Assembly: GCF_900103805.1 (NCBI RefSeq)
Contig: NZ_FNIB01000001.1
Location: 186,001-250,000, forward strand
DNA from: Cryobacterium flavum
GTDB lineage: Bacteria > Actinomycetota > Actinomycetes > Actinomycetales > Microbacteriaceae
Direction: 5' to 3'
Length of the DNA stretch: 64,000 bases
The translations under genes were made by a program, and so were the position numbers. Under the pieces are notes generated by a model. That model made no database searches. It was not told the DNA's origin and worked only from the letters and a program-made list of their open reading frames with translations. Positions within the stretch are counted from its first letter, which is position 1; every line of letters begins with the position of its first letter. Shown here in pieces: positions 54,596 to 63,233 of this stretch.

Positions 54596-56302
54596 TTACT
54601 CCGTGACAGCTGGGTCGCCCGTGACTTTCACATCGACCGTGGGCGAGAACTCGGAGCTGACCTGACCACAGAAGTAGCGGAACTTGACCTTGAAATTCTC
54701 GGTTCCAGCGGTGATGGTGCCCGTCGTCGTTTCCGCGTTGGTCGGGTTCGCCGACGTGATGACGGCGGCACCGCCCTCGGTGGCGATTTCGTAACCGGCC
54801 AGGGTCTGGCCGGCCGGGCAGGTCTGCGCGTTCCAGCTGACCGTGACCGTACCGGCGGGGGCCGCAGGCGAGGGCGTCGCCGTCGGGGCCGACGTCGGCG
54901 TGCTCGGCGTTGCCACCGGGCCATAAACGGTGAGGACCACGGTGGTGCCAGCCGGAACCGGACCGGTGGGGTTCACCCGGTAGACCCTGTCGACGTTGTC
55001 ACTGGTCTCGGCGGCATTGCCCGTGGCGATGTCAGCCACGAAGCCCATGTCGACGAGCAAAGCTGCGGCTTCGGCGCTTGGCTTGCCGACGAAGTCGTCG
55101 GGATTGACCGAGGTGTTGGTGGGGGTCGGAGTGGGTGTCGGGCTCGGAGTCGGTGTGGGAGACGGCTTGGGCGTGGTCGAGGGTGTCGCCGACGTCGCTG
55201 CCGGCACCGGCGTCTCGTTGTTCTGGGTGAACAGCGCGATGAGCGTGCCGGTGAGCACGATTACGAGCAGGGCGACGAGGGCGATGAGTGGCCAGGTCCA
55301 CTTGCTGCGTTTCTTCTTCTCCGCTTCGGCGGCTGCTGCAGCGGATGCCCGGGTGATGGGGGAACCAGTGGCCGGAAGGATGGTCGTGGCTTGGTCGTTT
55401 CCGGCGCCGGGCATGAGCATGGTGGCGCTGGTGGCACTGAGCCCGCCCAGAACGGATGGCACGGCCACGGCAGCCGCGGCCACGTCACCACGACGCAGAG
55501 CGGATGCAGCGCGCGCCAGGTGGGCAGCCGACGCCGGCCGGTCGGCCGGGTTCTTGGCCAGGCAGGCGAACACCAGGTTGCGCACCGGCTCGGAGACGGT
55601 CACCGGGAGGTCAGGAGCGATCTCATTGATCTGTGCCATGGCGATGGCGACCTGCGACTCGCCCGTGAAAGGACGTCGGCCGGCGAGGGACTCGTACGCG
55701 ACGATGCCGATGGAGTAGATGTCGGTGGTCGGTGACGCCGGGTGTCCGCTGGCCTGCTCGGGTGAGAGGTACTGCACGGTGCCCATGACCTGGCCGGTCG
55801 CGGTGAGCGGAACCTGGTCGGCGATGCGGGCGATACCGAAGTCGGTGATCTTGACCCGGCCCTCCGGCGTGATCAGCAGGTTACCGGGCTTGATGTCGCG
55901 GTGTACGAGACCGGCGGCGTGGGCAGCGTGCAGCGCGGCCGAAGTCTGCGCGACGATGTCGAGCACCTTGTCGGTCGGCAGCACGTGCTCGCGCTCGAGG
56001 ATGGTGGACAGGGCTTCGCCGGGCACGAGTTCCATGACCAGGAAAGCACTGCCGTCTTCTTCGCCGTAGTCGAAGACATTCGCGATGCCTTCGTGGTTGA
56101 CGAGAGCGGCGTGGCGGGCTTCGGCGCGGAAGCGCTCGAGAAAGCCCGGGTCGCCGAGGTACTCGTCCTTCAAAATCTTGATGGCGACGCTGCGTCCGAT
56201 GACGAGGTCGGTGGACTTCCACACCTCGCCCATGCCGCCAATCGCAATGCGCGATTGCAGCTCGTATCGTCCCCCGAAGGTGAGGCCTGCTGTGGGTCTC
56301 AT
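54596..56302 (-). CDS. pknA: Serine/threonine kinase PknA with one PASTA and an extra outer domain
   Basis: 568 residues. Kinase domain with [11 protein letters not shown]42 and [11 protein letters not shown]; activation loop [15 protein letters not shown]. Transmembrane helix at about 335-358. Outside: a threonine/proline linker, one PASTA repeat (about 390-455), a second [12 protein letters not shown] linker, and a C-terminal domain of about 80 residues with two cysteines (AQTCPAG, RYFCGQ). Mycobacterial PknA has no such outer part. It overlaps the pbpA stop by four bases. Confidence 0.93.
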   Translation of the reverse strand: MRPTAGLTFGGRYELQSRIAIGGMGEVWKSTDLVIGRSVAIKILKDEYLGDPGFLERFRAEARHAALVNHEGIANVFDYGEEDGSAFLVMELVPGEALSTILEREHVLPTDKVLDIVAQTSAALHAAHAAGLVHRDIKPGNLLITPEGRVKITDFGIARIADQVPLTATGQVMGTVQYLSPEQASGHPASPTTDIYSIGIVAYESLAGRRPFTGESQVAIAMAQINEIAPDLPVTVSEPVRNLVFACLAKNPADRPASAAHLARAASALRRGDVAAAAVAVPSVLGGLSATSATMLMPGAGNDQATTILPATGSPITRASAAAAAEAEKKKRSKWTWPLIALVALLVIVLTGTLIALFTQNNETPVPAATSATPSTTPKPSPTPTPSPTPTPTPTNTSVNPDDFVGKPSAEAAALLVDMGFVADIATGNAAETSDNVDRVYRVNPTGPVPAGTTVVLTVYGPVATPSTPTSAPTATPSPAAPAGTVTVSWNAQTCPAGQTLAGYEIATEGGAAVITSANPTNAETTTGTITAGTENFKVKFRYFCGQVSSEFSPTVDVKVTGDPAVTE

Positions 56303-57750
56303 TTGTTAAGCACCGCCTCTAGTACTTTCTGTGCGACAGGTGCGGCAAGTTTGTTGCCGAACCCGGTTTGTCCTTCTCCCCCGCCGTTCTCGACGAGAAC
56401 GGTGATGGCATACTGCGGGTCGTTCGCCGGTGCGAAACCGGTGAACCACAACGTGAATGGATCGGTTGATCCGTTCTGAGCCGTGCCTGTTTTTCCCGCC
56501 ACGTCGACCCCGTCTATTCTTGCATTGCTTGCAGCGCCATCCTGAACGCCGTTGATCATCATCGCGGTGATCGTCGCGGCAGTTTCTTCGCTCATCACCC
56601 GTCCGAGTTCGACCGGTTTGAAGGTTTCGATGGCGCTGAGGTTGGGCGCGAGAATTTCCTGCACCAGGTTAGGGGCCATTACGACGCCGCCGTTGGCGAT
56701 GGCGCCGCTGACCATGGCCATCTGCAGCGGCGTTACCTGCACGTCGAACTGGCCGAACGCCGACTGCGCGGTCTGCGGATCGTCGAGCCCACGCGGATAC
56801 ACGCTCCCGGCGACGTTCATGGGAATGCTGTAGCTGCTGTTGAAGCCGAATTTCTCGGCTGTCTCACGAATAGCGGTGTCACCGAGTTCGACGCCGAGTT
56901 CGGCGAACGGAATATTGCAGGACAACCGGAGCGCTGTGGCCAGGGTGACCGTGTCACCCGCGCCGCAGGTGCCCCCGCTGGAGTTTTCGATCTTGCTCGT
57001 GGTGCCGGGCGCCGTGTAGACGGCCACGTTGGGAAAGGTGCTTTCCGGGGTGTAGTCGCCCGATTCCAGGGCCGCTGTGGTGACGACGAGCTTGAACACC
57101 GACCCGGGAGGGTTGAGCGAATTGATCGCCCGGTCGATCAGTGGGTCGCTCGGATCGGCCAGCAACGCTTCGTAGCTGGCCGTGACCTCGGCATTGTTGT
57201 GCACGGTGAGCAGGTTCGGGTTGAAACTCGGCTTGGACACCATGGCCAGGATACGGCCGGTGGCCGGCTCGGTGACGACGACCGATCCGGTGTAATCGCC
57301 GAGGGCATCCCAGGCGGCCTGCTGGGCTATCGGATCGATCGTGACCTCGACGGCTGCGCCCTTCGGGTCCTGGCCGGTGACCAGGGCGCTGATCTTGTCA
57401 AAGAACTGCGAGTTGGAGGTCCCGGTGAGTTCGGCGTTGAGGGCGAACTCGAGGCCGGTCGGTTCGCCGTTGATCGGGATATACCCGGTGATCGGTGCGT
57501 ACAGCTCTGGATTGGTATAGGTGCGCAAGAATTTGTAGTCGTCGTCGGCCGGCATCGACTGCGCGATCGGTTCCCCGGCGACGAGGATGGCGCCGCGCTC
57601 AACCTGGTAGCTGTCGTAGAGCGTGCGGGTATTGCGCGGGTCGGCCGACAGATTGTCGGCCTGGAAGGCCTGCACGACCGAGGTCGAGCTGAGCAGGGCG
57701 ACGAACATCAGCATCACGACGATGCTGACGCGCTTGAGTTCGCGGTTCAC
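56299..57750 (-). CDS. pbpA: Penicillin-binding protein PbpA (class B transpeptidase)
   Basis: A 483-residue class B PBP. N-terminal anchor (about 8-28), a pedestal domain, and a transpeptidase domain with S217-x-x-K220 (PPGSVFKL), SCN and KTGTAQ. It cross-links peptidoglycan with the RodA glycosyltransferase encoded upstream. GTG start directly abuts the rodA stop. Confidence 0.93.
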   Translation of the reverse strand: MNRELKRVSIVVMLMFVALLSSTSVVQAFQADNLSADPRNTRTLYDSYQVERGAILVAGEPIAQSMPADDDYKFLRTYTNPELYAPITGYIPINGEPTGLEFALNAELTGTSNSQFFDKISALVTGQDPKGAAVEVTIDPIAQQAAWDALGDYTGSVVVTEPATGRILAMVSKPSFNPNLLTVHNNAEVTASYEALLADPSDPLIDRAINSLNPPGSVFKLVVTTAALESGDYTPESTFPNVAVYTAPGTTSKIENSSGGTCGAGDTVTLATALRLSCNIPFAELGVELGDTAIRETAEKFGFNSSYSIPMNVAGSVYPRGLDDPQTAQSAFGQFDVQVTPLQMAMVSGAIANGGVVMAPNLVQEILAPNLSAIETFKPVELGRVMSEETAATITAMMINGVQDGAASNARIDGVDVAGKTGTAQNGSTDPFTLWFTGFAPANDPQYAITVLVENGGGEGQTGFGNKLAAPVAQKVLEAVLNK

Positions 57751-59139
57751 TTAGACCACCAGCCTGGGTTGGTTGCGCACGGTGTCGGAGAGCCGCAGCA
57801 GCAGGGCCGCGATGATCCAGTTGGCCACGAGCGATGAGCCGCCGGCGGCCAGGAACGGCGTGGTCAGACCGGTCAGCGGAATGACCCGGGTGACACCGCC
57901 GATGACGATGAAGCACTGCAGTGCAACGACAAAGGCGAGGCCGACAGCGAGGAGCTTGCCGAAGTCATCCTGTCCGGCGAAGCCGATGCGGAAGCCCCGA
58001 GCCACGAACAGTAGGTAGAGGGCGAGGATGCCGAACAGCCCGGCGAGCCCGAGTTCCTCGCCGAGGCTCGCGATGATGTAGTCACTCTGCGGTACCGGAG
58101 TGATTTCCGGGCGGCCCTGGCCCCAGCCGGTGCCGAGCAGCCCACCCTTGGCGAGGCCGAACAGGCCCTGCACCAGCTGAAAGCTGCCCCCCTTCGCCTC
58201 GTAGACGTCTGGATTCAGAGCATCCAGCCAGTTGGTGAACCGGCCGTTGACGTAGTCCAGGGTCTGGCTGGCCAGTAGCGCGCCGCCGAGAAAGAGACCC
58301 ATGCCCAGGATGACCCAGCTCAGTCGACCGGTGGCGAGGTAGAGCATGACCAGGAACAGGCCGAAGTAGAGCAGGGCGGTGCCGAGGTCGCGCTGAAAGA
58401 TGATGACTGACATCGACAGGGCCCAGACGATGAGAATCGGTCCGAGGTCGCGAAAGCGGGGAAACCGGGCGCCGAGAAACTTTTTGCCGACCATGGAGAG
58501 ACTGTCTCGGTTGCGCACGAGATAGCCGGCGAAGAACACGGCGAGGGCGATCTTGGCGATCTCACCGGGCTGGAAGGTGCCGAAATTGCCGAAGCTGATC
58601 CACACCCTGGCGCCGCTGATCTCCTTGCCGAGGCCCGGAACGAGCGGAAGAAAGAGCAGGAGCACACCGACGAGACCGGCAATGTAGGTGTACCGAAACA
58701 GCACACGGTGGTTGCGGATGACCAGCAGCACGACGATGGCACTGAAAATAGCCAGGGCACTCCAGACCGTCTGGCGCACGGCCGCGCTCTCCCAACCGCC
58801 CTGTTTGTCGGCGATATCGATGCGGTAGATCATGGCGATACCGATGCCATTGAGCACCGTGGCGATCGGCAGGATGAACGGGTCGGCATCGCGGGCGACA
58901 AAGCGCAGCACGATGTGCAGGGTGATCACCAGGGCCGACAGGCCGGCGCCGAGCAGCACGAGGGTCGGGTCCAGCTCGCCGAGGGCACCGAGTTGTACGA
59001 GCACGACCGCGCTGGCGTTGATGAAGCACGCGATCAGCAGCAGGAACAGTTCGAGGTTGCGCAGTTTCTGCGGGAGGCGCAGGCGACGCACCGGCTCGGT
59101 TGCCGTCGGACGCGCCGTTTGAGCGGATGCCTTACTCAA
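57751..59139 (-). CDS. rodA: RodA/FtsW SEDS glycosyltransferase
   Basis: A 462-residue SEDS protein with about ten to twelve transmembrane segments. GAKSWISFG-like (GARVWISFGNFGTFQPGEIAKIA) and the late IIASLGEELGLAG loop are conserved. It polymerises lipid II with PbpA. TTG start (SKASAQT) overlaps the pstP stop by eight bases. The N-terminus is extended and hydrophilic. Confidence 0.93.
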   Translation of the reverse strand: MSKASAQTARPTATEPVRRLRLPQKLRNLELFLLLIACFINASAVVLVQLGALGELDPTLVLLGAGLSALVITLHIVLRFVARDADPFILPIATVLNGIGIAMIYRIDIADKQGGWESAAVRQTVWSALAIFSAIVVLLVIRNHRVLFRYTYIAGLVGVLLLFLPLVPGLGKEISGARVWISFGNFGTFQPGEIAKIALAVFFAGYLVRNRDSLSMVGKKFLGARFPRFRDLGPILIVWALSMSVIIFQRDLGTALLYFGLFLVMLYLATGRLSWVILGMGLFLGGALLASQTLDYVNGRFTNWLDALNPDVYEAKGGSFQLVQGLFGLAKGGLLGTGWGQGRPEITPVPQSDYIIASLGEELGLAGLFGILALYLLFVARGFRIGFAGQDDFGKLLAVGLAFVVALQCFIVIGGVTRVIPLTGLTTPFLAAGGSSLVANWIIAALLLRLSDTVRNQPRLVV

Positions 59140-60367
59140 CGATGGCCCCCTTCAGTCGCTCGATGATGGCCAGGGCGTCGTCCAGTGAACCGGCATTGAT
59201 GGTCTGCTCCACCTGCTGGCGGTCATAGACGCGCAGGTCGGACAGGCTCAGCTCGGTGTCTTCGTAGACGCTGGACAGTTTGATCGGACCAATGTCCTGC
59301 TGCACGCCCTGATAGATGGCGACGTTCGAACCGTCGACGCCCACGTAGTAGCGGGTCTGGGTCCACTGGTAGCCGATGATCGTGGTCGTGACGATGCTGA
59401 GCACCAGCAGAATGACACCGACCAGCCAGGTGACCTTGCGGCGGCGCGCGCGGCGGGCATCCTCTTCGATCAGTTCGGACAGGTAATCCTGCGAATCGGG
59501 CTCGAAGTGGGTTTCCCGCACCGGGTGCAGGCGCAGGGCCGGGATGCGCAGGGCACGGTTGCGGCCCGGTTCCTCACCGAAGGCGAGCGGATTCGCGGCG
59601 GAACCGACGATGACCGGGCTGTCTGTGCGCGCGGAGCCGTCGCCCGCGCCGATGTCGACGATGACCACGGTGACGTTGTCGGGGGCGCCGCCGTCGAGGC
59701 TCTCCTTGACCAGCAGGTCGGCGACATCCTGCGCGCTGGCACCGCTCGCCAGAGCGGAGGCTATGGCGGTGTGCGAGACGACGCCGGTGAGGCCGTCGGA
59801 GCAAAGCAGCCAGCGGTCGCCGTCGATCGTGGCCAGAATCGAAGTGTCGATTTCGGGACTCGCCTCGACATCGCCGAGTACGCGCATGAGCACAGAGCGG
59901 CGCGGATGCACCATGGCCTCGGCCTCGGTGATGCGCCCGCTGTCAACGAGGCGCTGCACGAAGGTGTGGTCGATGGTGATCTGGGAGAGTTCACGCTCGC
60001 GCAGCAGGTAGATGCGCGAGTCGCCGATGTGGGCGATTGCCACCTCGTTCTCGAGCACCACGATGGCACTGACCGTCGTGCCCATGCCGGTGAGTTCGGC
60101 GTGTTCGAAGACCGTCTCGGCCAGCTGGGCGTTGGCACCGATCAGGGCGGCCTGCAGAGCGAATTCGGCGTCCTGCGCGCTCGCATAGTGCTTGTCGGCC
60201 TCGATGATGCGTTTGGTGGCGATCGACGACGCGACGTCGCCGCCGGCGTGGCCACCCATGCCGTCGGCGACCACAAACAGGCTGCGACCGGCGTACCCGG
60301 AGTCCTGGTTGTTGGAGCGAATCTTGCCGACGTGAGACGCGGCTGCGCTATGACTGACCGTCGCCAT
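59132..60367 (-). CDS. pstP: PP2C-type serine/threonine phosphatase PstP
   Basis: A 411-residue PPM phosphatase that opposes PknA/PknB. Metal-site motifs: SNNQDSGYAG, VADGMGGHAGGD, HIGDSRIYL, LLCSDGLTGVV and GAPDNVTVVIV. A transmembrane helix (about 310-332) and an outer domain of about 75 residues follow. Three bases separate its start from fhaB. Confidence 0.94.
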   Translation of the reverse strand: MATVSHSAAASHVGKIRSNNQDSGYAGRSLFVVADGMGGHAGGDVASSIATKRIIEADKHYASAQDAEFALQAALIGANAQLAETVFEHAELTGMGTTVSAIVVLENEVAIAHIGDSRIYLLRERELSQITIDHTFVQRLVDSGRITEAEAMVHPRRSVLMRVLGDVEASPEIDTSILATIDGDRWLLCSDGLTGVVSHTAIASALASGASAQDVADLLVKESLDGGAPDNVTVVIVDIGAGDGSARTDSPVIVGSAANPLAFGEEPGRNRALRIPALRLHPVRETHFEPDSQDYLSELIEEDARRARRRKVTWLVGVILLVLSIVTTTIIGYQWTQTRYYVGVDGSNVAIYQGVQQDIGPIKLSSVYEDTELSLSDLRVYDRQQVEQTINAGSLDDALAIIERLKGAIVE

Positions 60368-60370
60368 GAC

Positions 60371-60958
60371 CTACCGCCGAAGCTCGAAGCTGGTGGCGCC
60401 GATCTTCACGGTGGCGTTCAGGGGAATTTTGGTCGGCACGGTGACGCGGGAGCCGGCCAGGAAGGTGCCGTTAGTGGAATCCAGGTCTTGCAGCATCCAC
60501 TCGTCGTTCCAGAGCATGAGACGCGCGTGGTGCGTGGAGGTGTAATCGTCGCGGATGACCAGGCTGGAGTCGCTCGAACGACCGATGGTGATGGTTTCGG
60601 CGCCGAGCGGAAACTCCGTGCCGGCCTTCGGGCCGCTCGTGATGACCAGGCGGGTGGTGTTCTGGGCAGTCGCCCTTCCCCCGTCTGCCCCTGAATTCCC
60701 GCCCGCAGGGCTGGCGCGCGCGACCGGCGGCGTGAAGGCGTCAGCGGCAGCGGGGGCAGCGACGGGGCCGGGGACGGCGGCGGGAACAGCGGATGCCGGG
60801 AATGCGGCGGCGGGGGCGGCGGCATCCGTTTTCATCTTGCGCACGCGCTGGCCGAACAGGTCACTGCGCAGGGCGTAGACGATGCCGAAGATGAACATCC
60901 AAAGCAAGAGCAGAAAGCCGATGCGCAGCACCAGCAGGGTCAGTTCGCTGACGTTCAT
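60371..60958 (-). CDS. fhaB: FHA-domain protein FhaB (FipA-like)
   Basis: A 195-residue protein: N-terminal transmembrane helix (about 6-28), an alanine/proline-rich linker (45-95), and an FHA phosphothreonine-binding domain (about 110-195) with TIGRSSDSS and LDSTNGTF. It links PknA/B phosphorylation to cell-wall proteins. Its ATG overlaps the fhaA stop by four bases. Confidence 0.93.
   Translation of the reverse strand: MNVSELTLLVLRIGFLLLLWMFIFGIVYALRSDLFGQRVRKMKTDAAAPAAAFPASAVPAAVPGPVAAPAAADAFTPPVARASPAGGNSGADGGRATAQNTTRLVITSGPKAGTEFPLGAETITIGRSSDSSLVIRDDYTSTHHARLMLWNDEWMLQDLDSTNGTFLAGSRVTVPTKIPLNATVKIGATSFELRR
60788..60830. repeat. Inverted pair of the ARCGGATGCC motif in fhaB
   Basis: AGCGGATGCC at 60788-60797 faces GGCATCCGTT at 60821-60830, so the two copies could pair as a hairpin with a 23-base loop. 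Both lie in the linker-coding part of fhaB. Confidence 0.7.
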
Positions 60959-61713
60959 GTGTTCGGCCCCCAGAATCCGCCCATATCGTGGCGTTCGGTG
61001 GGCGGGTCGGCCGGCGGCGCGGCGCGCGGGTACTCGCGGGAGTCTGGTGAGGCCTGGGCGAGCACGCGGAACACGATGCGGGTGCGACCGATGGTGACGA
61101 CCGAGTCGGGCTCGAGGATGGCCTGGCTGACCGGGGCGCCATTGAGCTGGGAGCCGTTGGTGGAGCCGAGGTCACGCACCTGGGCGCGCGAGCCGTCCCA
61201 GAGGATTTCGACGTGGCGACGCGAGGTGCCGGTGTCGTCGACGGTGATGTCGGCGTCGGAGCCACGGCCGATCACGGTGCGGGCCTTGACCAGGGGGTGC
61301 CGGGTGCCGTTGATGTCGAGCACCGGGCTCCAGGCGACGTTGCTCTTGACCGAGCTGGAGTCGATCTGCACCATGCCCTCGCTGAGGCTGCGGTCGTCTT
61401 GCAGGGTGATATCGATGCCGCCGGTGAACTGGTAGCGCTGCTCGGTGCCGTGCTTTTGCATGAGGGCGGTGAGCTCGTCAATGAGGGTGACGCCGAGCGC
61501 GCTCATGCGGGTGTAGTCGGCGTGGGACATGCGCACGGTAAAGCGATTGGGCGCGAGGATGCGATCCCGCGCGACGACAGCGGCCTTGGTGTCGAGCTCA
61601 CGACGCAGCGCGGAGGTTATTTCCACCGGCTGCAAGCCCGATCGAAAGGTCTTGGCGAACGCTCCGTTGACGGCGCGCTCCAAGCCTTTTTCAAAGTTAT
61701 CCAGTATGCCCAC
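60955..61713 (-). CDS. fhaA: DUF3662/FHA-domain protein FhaA
   Basis: A 252-residue protein. Residues 1-120 are a DUF3662 domain (MGILDNFEKGLERAVNGAFA); a short linker is followed by an FHA domain with VIGRGSDADITVDD and LGSTNGSQLN. FhaA proteins bind phosphorylated MurJ/CwlM partners in Mycobacterium. GTG start. First gene of the leftward fhaA-fhaB-pstP-rodA-pbpA-pknA-pknB operon. Confidence 0.93.
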   Translation of the reverse strand: MGILDNFEKGLERAVNGAFAKTFRSGLQPVEITSALRRELDTKAAVVARDRILAPNRFTVRMSHADYTRMSALGVTLIDELTALMQKHGTEQRYQFTGGIDITLQDDRSLSEGMVQIDSSSVKSNVAWSPVLDINGTRHPLVKARTVIGRGSDADITVDDTGTSRRHVEILWDGSRAQVRDLGSTNGSQLNGAPVSQAILEPDSVVTIGRTRIVFRVLAQASPDSREYPRAAPPADPPTERHDMGGFWGPNT

Positions 61714-62154
61714 AGGTCTCCCGATCCGGTCCGTTTGGCTATGAGCATGTTACTTGTCTCGGGCGACAACCCACCTTCAGGGCGCAAACGGCACGAACAG
61801 CCATACTACCCGCGGAGGGTCCCGGACCGAATTCGGGGCCCATTATGGGCATTCCGTGGGTATTTTTCGATAGGTGGCGGGGAGCGGATGCTGCGCGGCC
61901 GTTTCTGGCGGTGGCATCCGTTCTCTCCGAGGCTGGCCGAGGCGGGCATCCGTTGTGCCCGCGCCCGATAGGCGGGCTCTCCTGATGGTCGCGCCCGATA
62001 CCGGTGGGCGCTGCAGTAATTACCGGCGCGGCTACCAATTTCGGGCGCAGTCATGGCTGCGGGGGCCGAGATTGGGCCGATTCAGCCCCCGGACCCGCGC
62101 GGCGCGCCGTCGAATGGCGCTGACCCCCCTCGCAGTGTTAGCATTCCTAAGTTC
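61714..62154. promoter_or_regulatory. Gene-free region upstream of fhaA
   Basis: This 441-base gap between fhaA and tRNA-Leu has short reading frames, but none with a ribosome binding site or recognisable product. The fhaA operon promoter must lie here. The most distinctive content is the cluster of three ARCGGATGC motifs at 61883-61954. Confidence 0.5.
61883..61954. repeat. Cluster of three ARCGGATGC motifs
   Basis: AGCGGATGCT at 61883 (plus orientation), then GGCATCCGTT at 61913 and 61945 (minus orientation) within 72 bases of non-coding DNA. The first two form an inverted pair with a 20-base loop. Confidence 0.75.
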
Positions 62155-62238
62155 GCGCGAGTGGCGGAATTGGCAGACGCGCTGGCTTCAGGTGCCAGTG
62201 TTCGAAAGGACGTAGGGGTTCAAGTCCCCTCTCGCGCA
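62155..62238 (+). tRNA. tRNA-Leu (CAG)
   Basis: An 84-base class II tRNA with a long variable arm. Acceptor GCGCGAG pairs with CTCGCGC; the anticodon loop TTCAGGT gives CAG; T arm GGGGTTCAAGTCCCC. CCA is not encoded. A transposase lies about 225 bases downstream. Confidence 0.96.
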
Positions 62239-62462
62239 CTCTGGGTGTTTCAGGAAATTGAAGTCTCGTTTTCGTGAAATCCAAGCGAACAGGTCGGTTG
62301 AGTAGAAATACTCGGCCGGCCTTCGGTTTTTAACGGTGTTGGCGGGGCTGACCGGGCCGGTTGAGGTGGCGTTGACCTCTTAAATAGGAAAAGGCCTGCG
62401 GGTGGGCAGGCTGAAGCTTTCGGTGCGCGGGTCGGTGGTGCTGGAGTGGGTGGCGGCCGTTG

Positions 62463-63233
62463 TTACTGCGGTGGTGCCAGGGCCGGTAGGGCGCTGTGGG
62501 CGCTCAGTGGTGTTCCGGTGGCTTCTTTGCGGCGTCGTTCGCGGGAAAGTTTCTCGCCGAGGTCGAGTTCGGCGGCCTTCACGAAGAAGTCGTAGGTTTT
62601 GCGGAGGTTCGCTGAGACGGCGGCGAGGGTGGCGGCGAGGTAGTTGAAGGCGAAGCCGCGGCCGGAGCGTTTGCTGACGTTGGCGAGGTCTTCGAAGTTC
62701 TTGCCCTTGAGCGATTTGTAGGCGGACTCGACGAGGCTGCGCATACCGAAGTGCTCGCGGTGTTCCCGTGATTTGTAAGCGAACTTCTGCAGGTGCTTCA
62801 CCGCGAGCCGGGGGTCCTGGTTTCGTTCGGACGGTGCTCCGGCGTCGAGGGGGATGGTGACACTCACGGGTGTTGAGGGCTTGGCCACTCGTTTGCCACT
62901 GACACGGTCAATAGCCATATAGCTGCCGGGCGTGGGGTAGAGAAAACGCTGAAATCCGTCCTTGTCGGGACGGCCCTTGGGCTTCATCCGATAGGCGTTG
63001 CGGTTCTCGAGGTAGGTCTTGAAGGTCTTCTTGTCGATGAGGCGCCGGGGCTTTTTCGGGTTGGTGGGGTTGGGCTCACGGGTGTTGTAGTTTTTGGTGG
63101 CGTCGATGAGGTTTTGGGGCATCCAGGTGACGTACCAGTTGCCGTCGACGAGGATGAGGTCACCCCATTGGTTTTGCAGCCCGAGATCAGTCTTCTTATA
63201 GTCGATGACGAGCTCGCAGCCGCGAAGCCTCAA
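62463..63233 (-). pseudogene. Transposase, C-terminal part (after frameshift)
   Basis: Encodes about 256 residues of the C-terminal half of a DDE-type transposase (VIDYKKTDLGLQNQWGD ... LVESAYKSLKGKNF). The glutamate in LVESAYKSLKG is a candidate for the third catalytic residue. It is in the next frame from the N-terminal part; reading PLRLRG across the junction restores a continuous protein. The apparent TTG start is not a real start. The family was not assigned. Confidence 0.75.

Noticed and set aside
61739-62054. Two overlapping minus-strand frames of 82-99 codons upstream of fhaA
   Set aside because: No ribosome binding site, no similarity to known proteins and overlapping frames; treated as non-coding.
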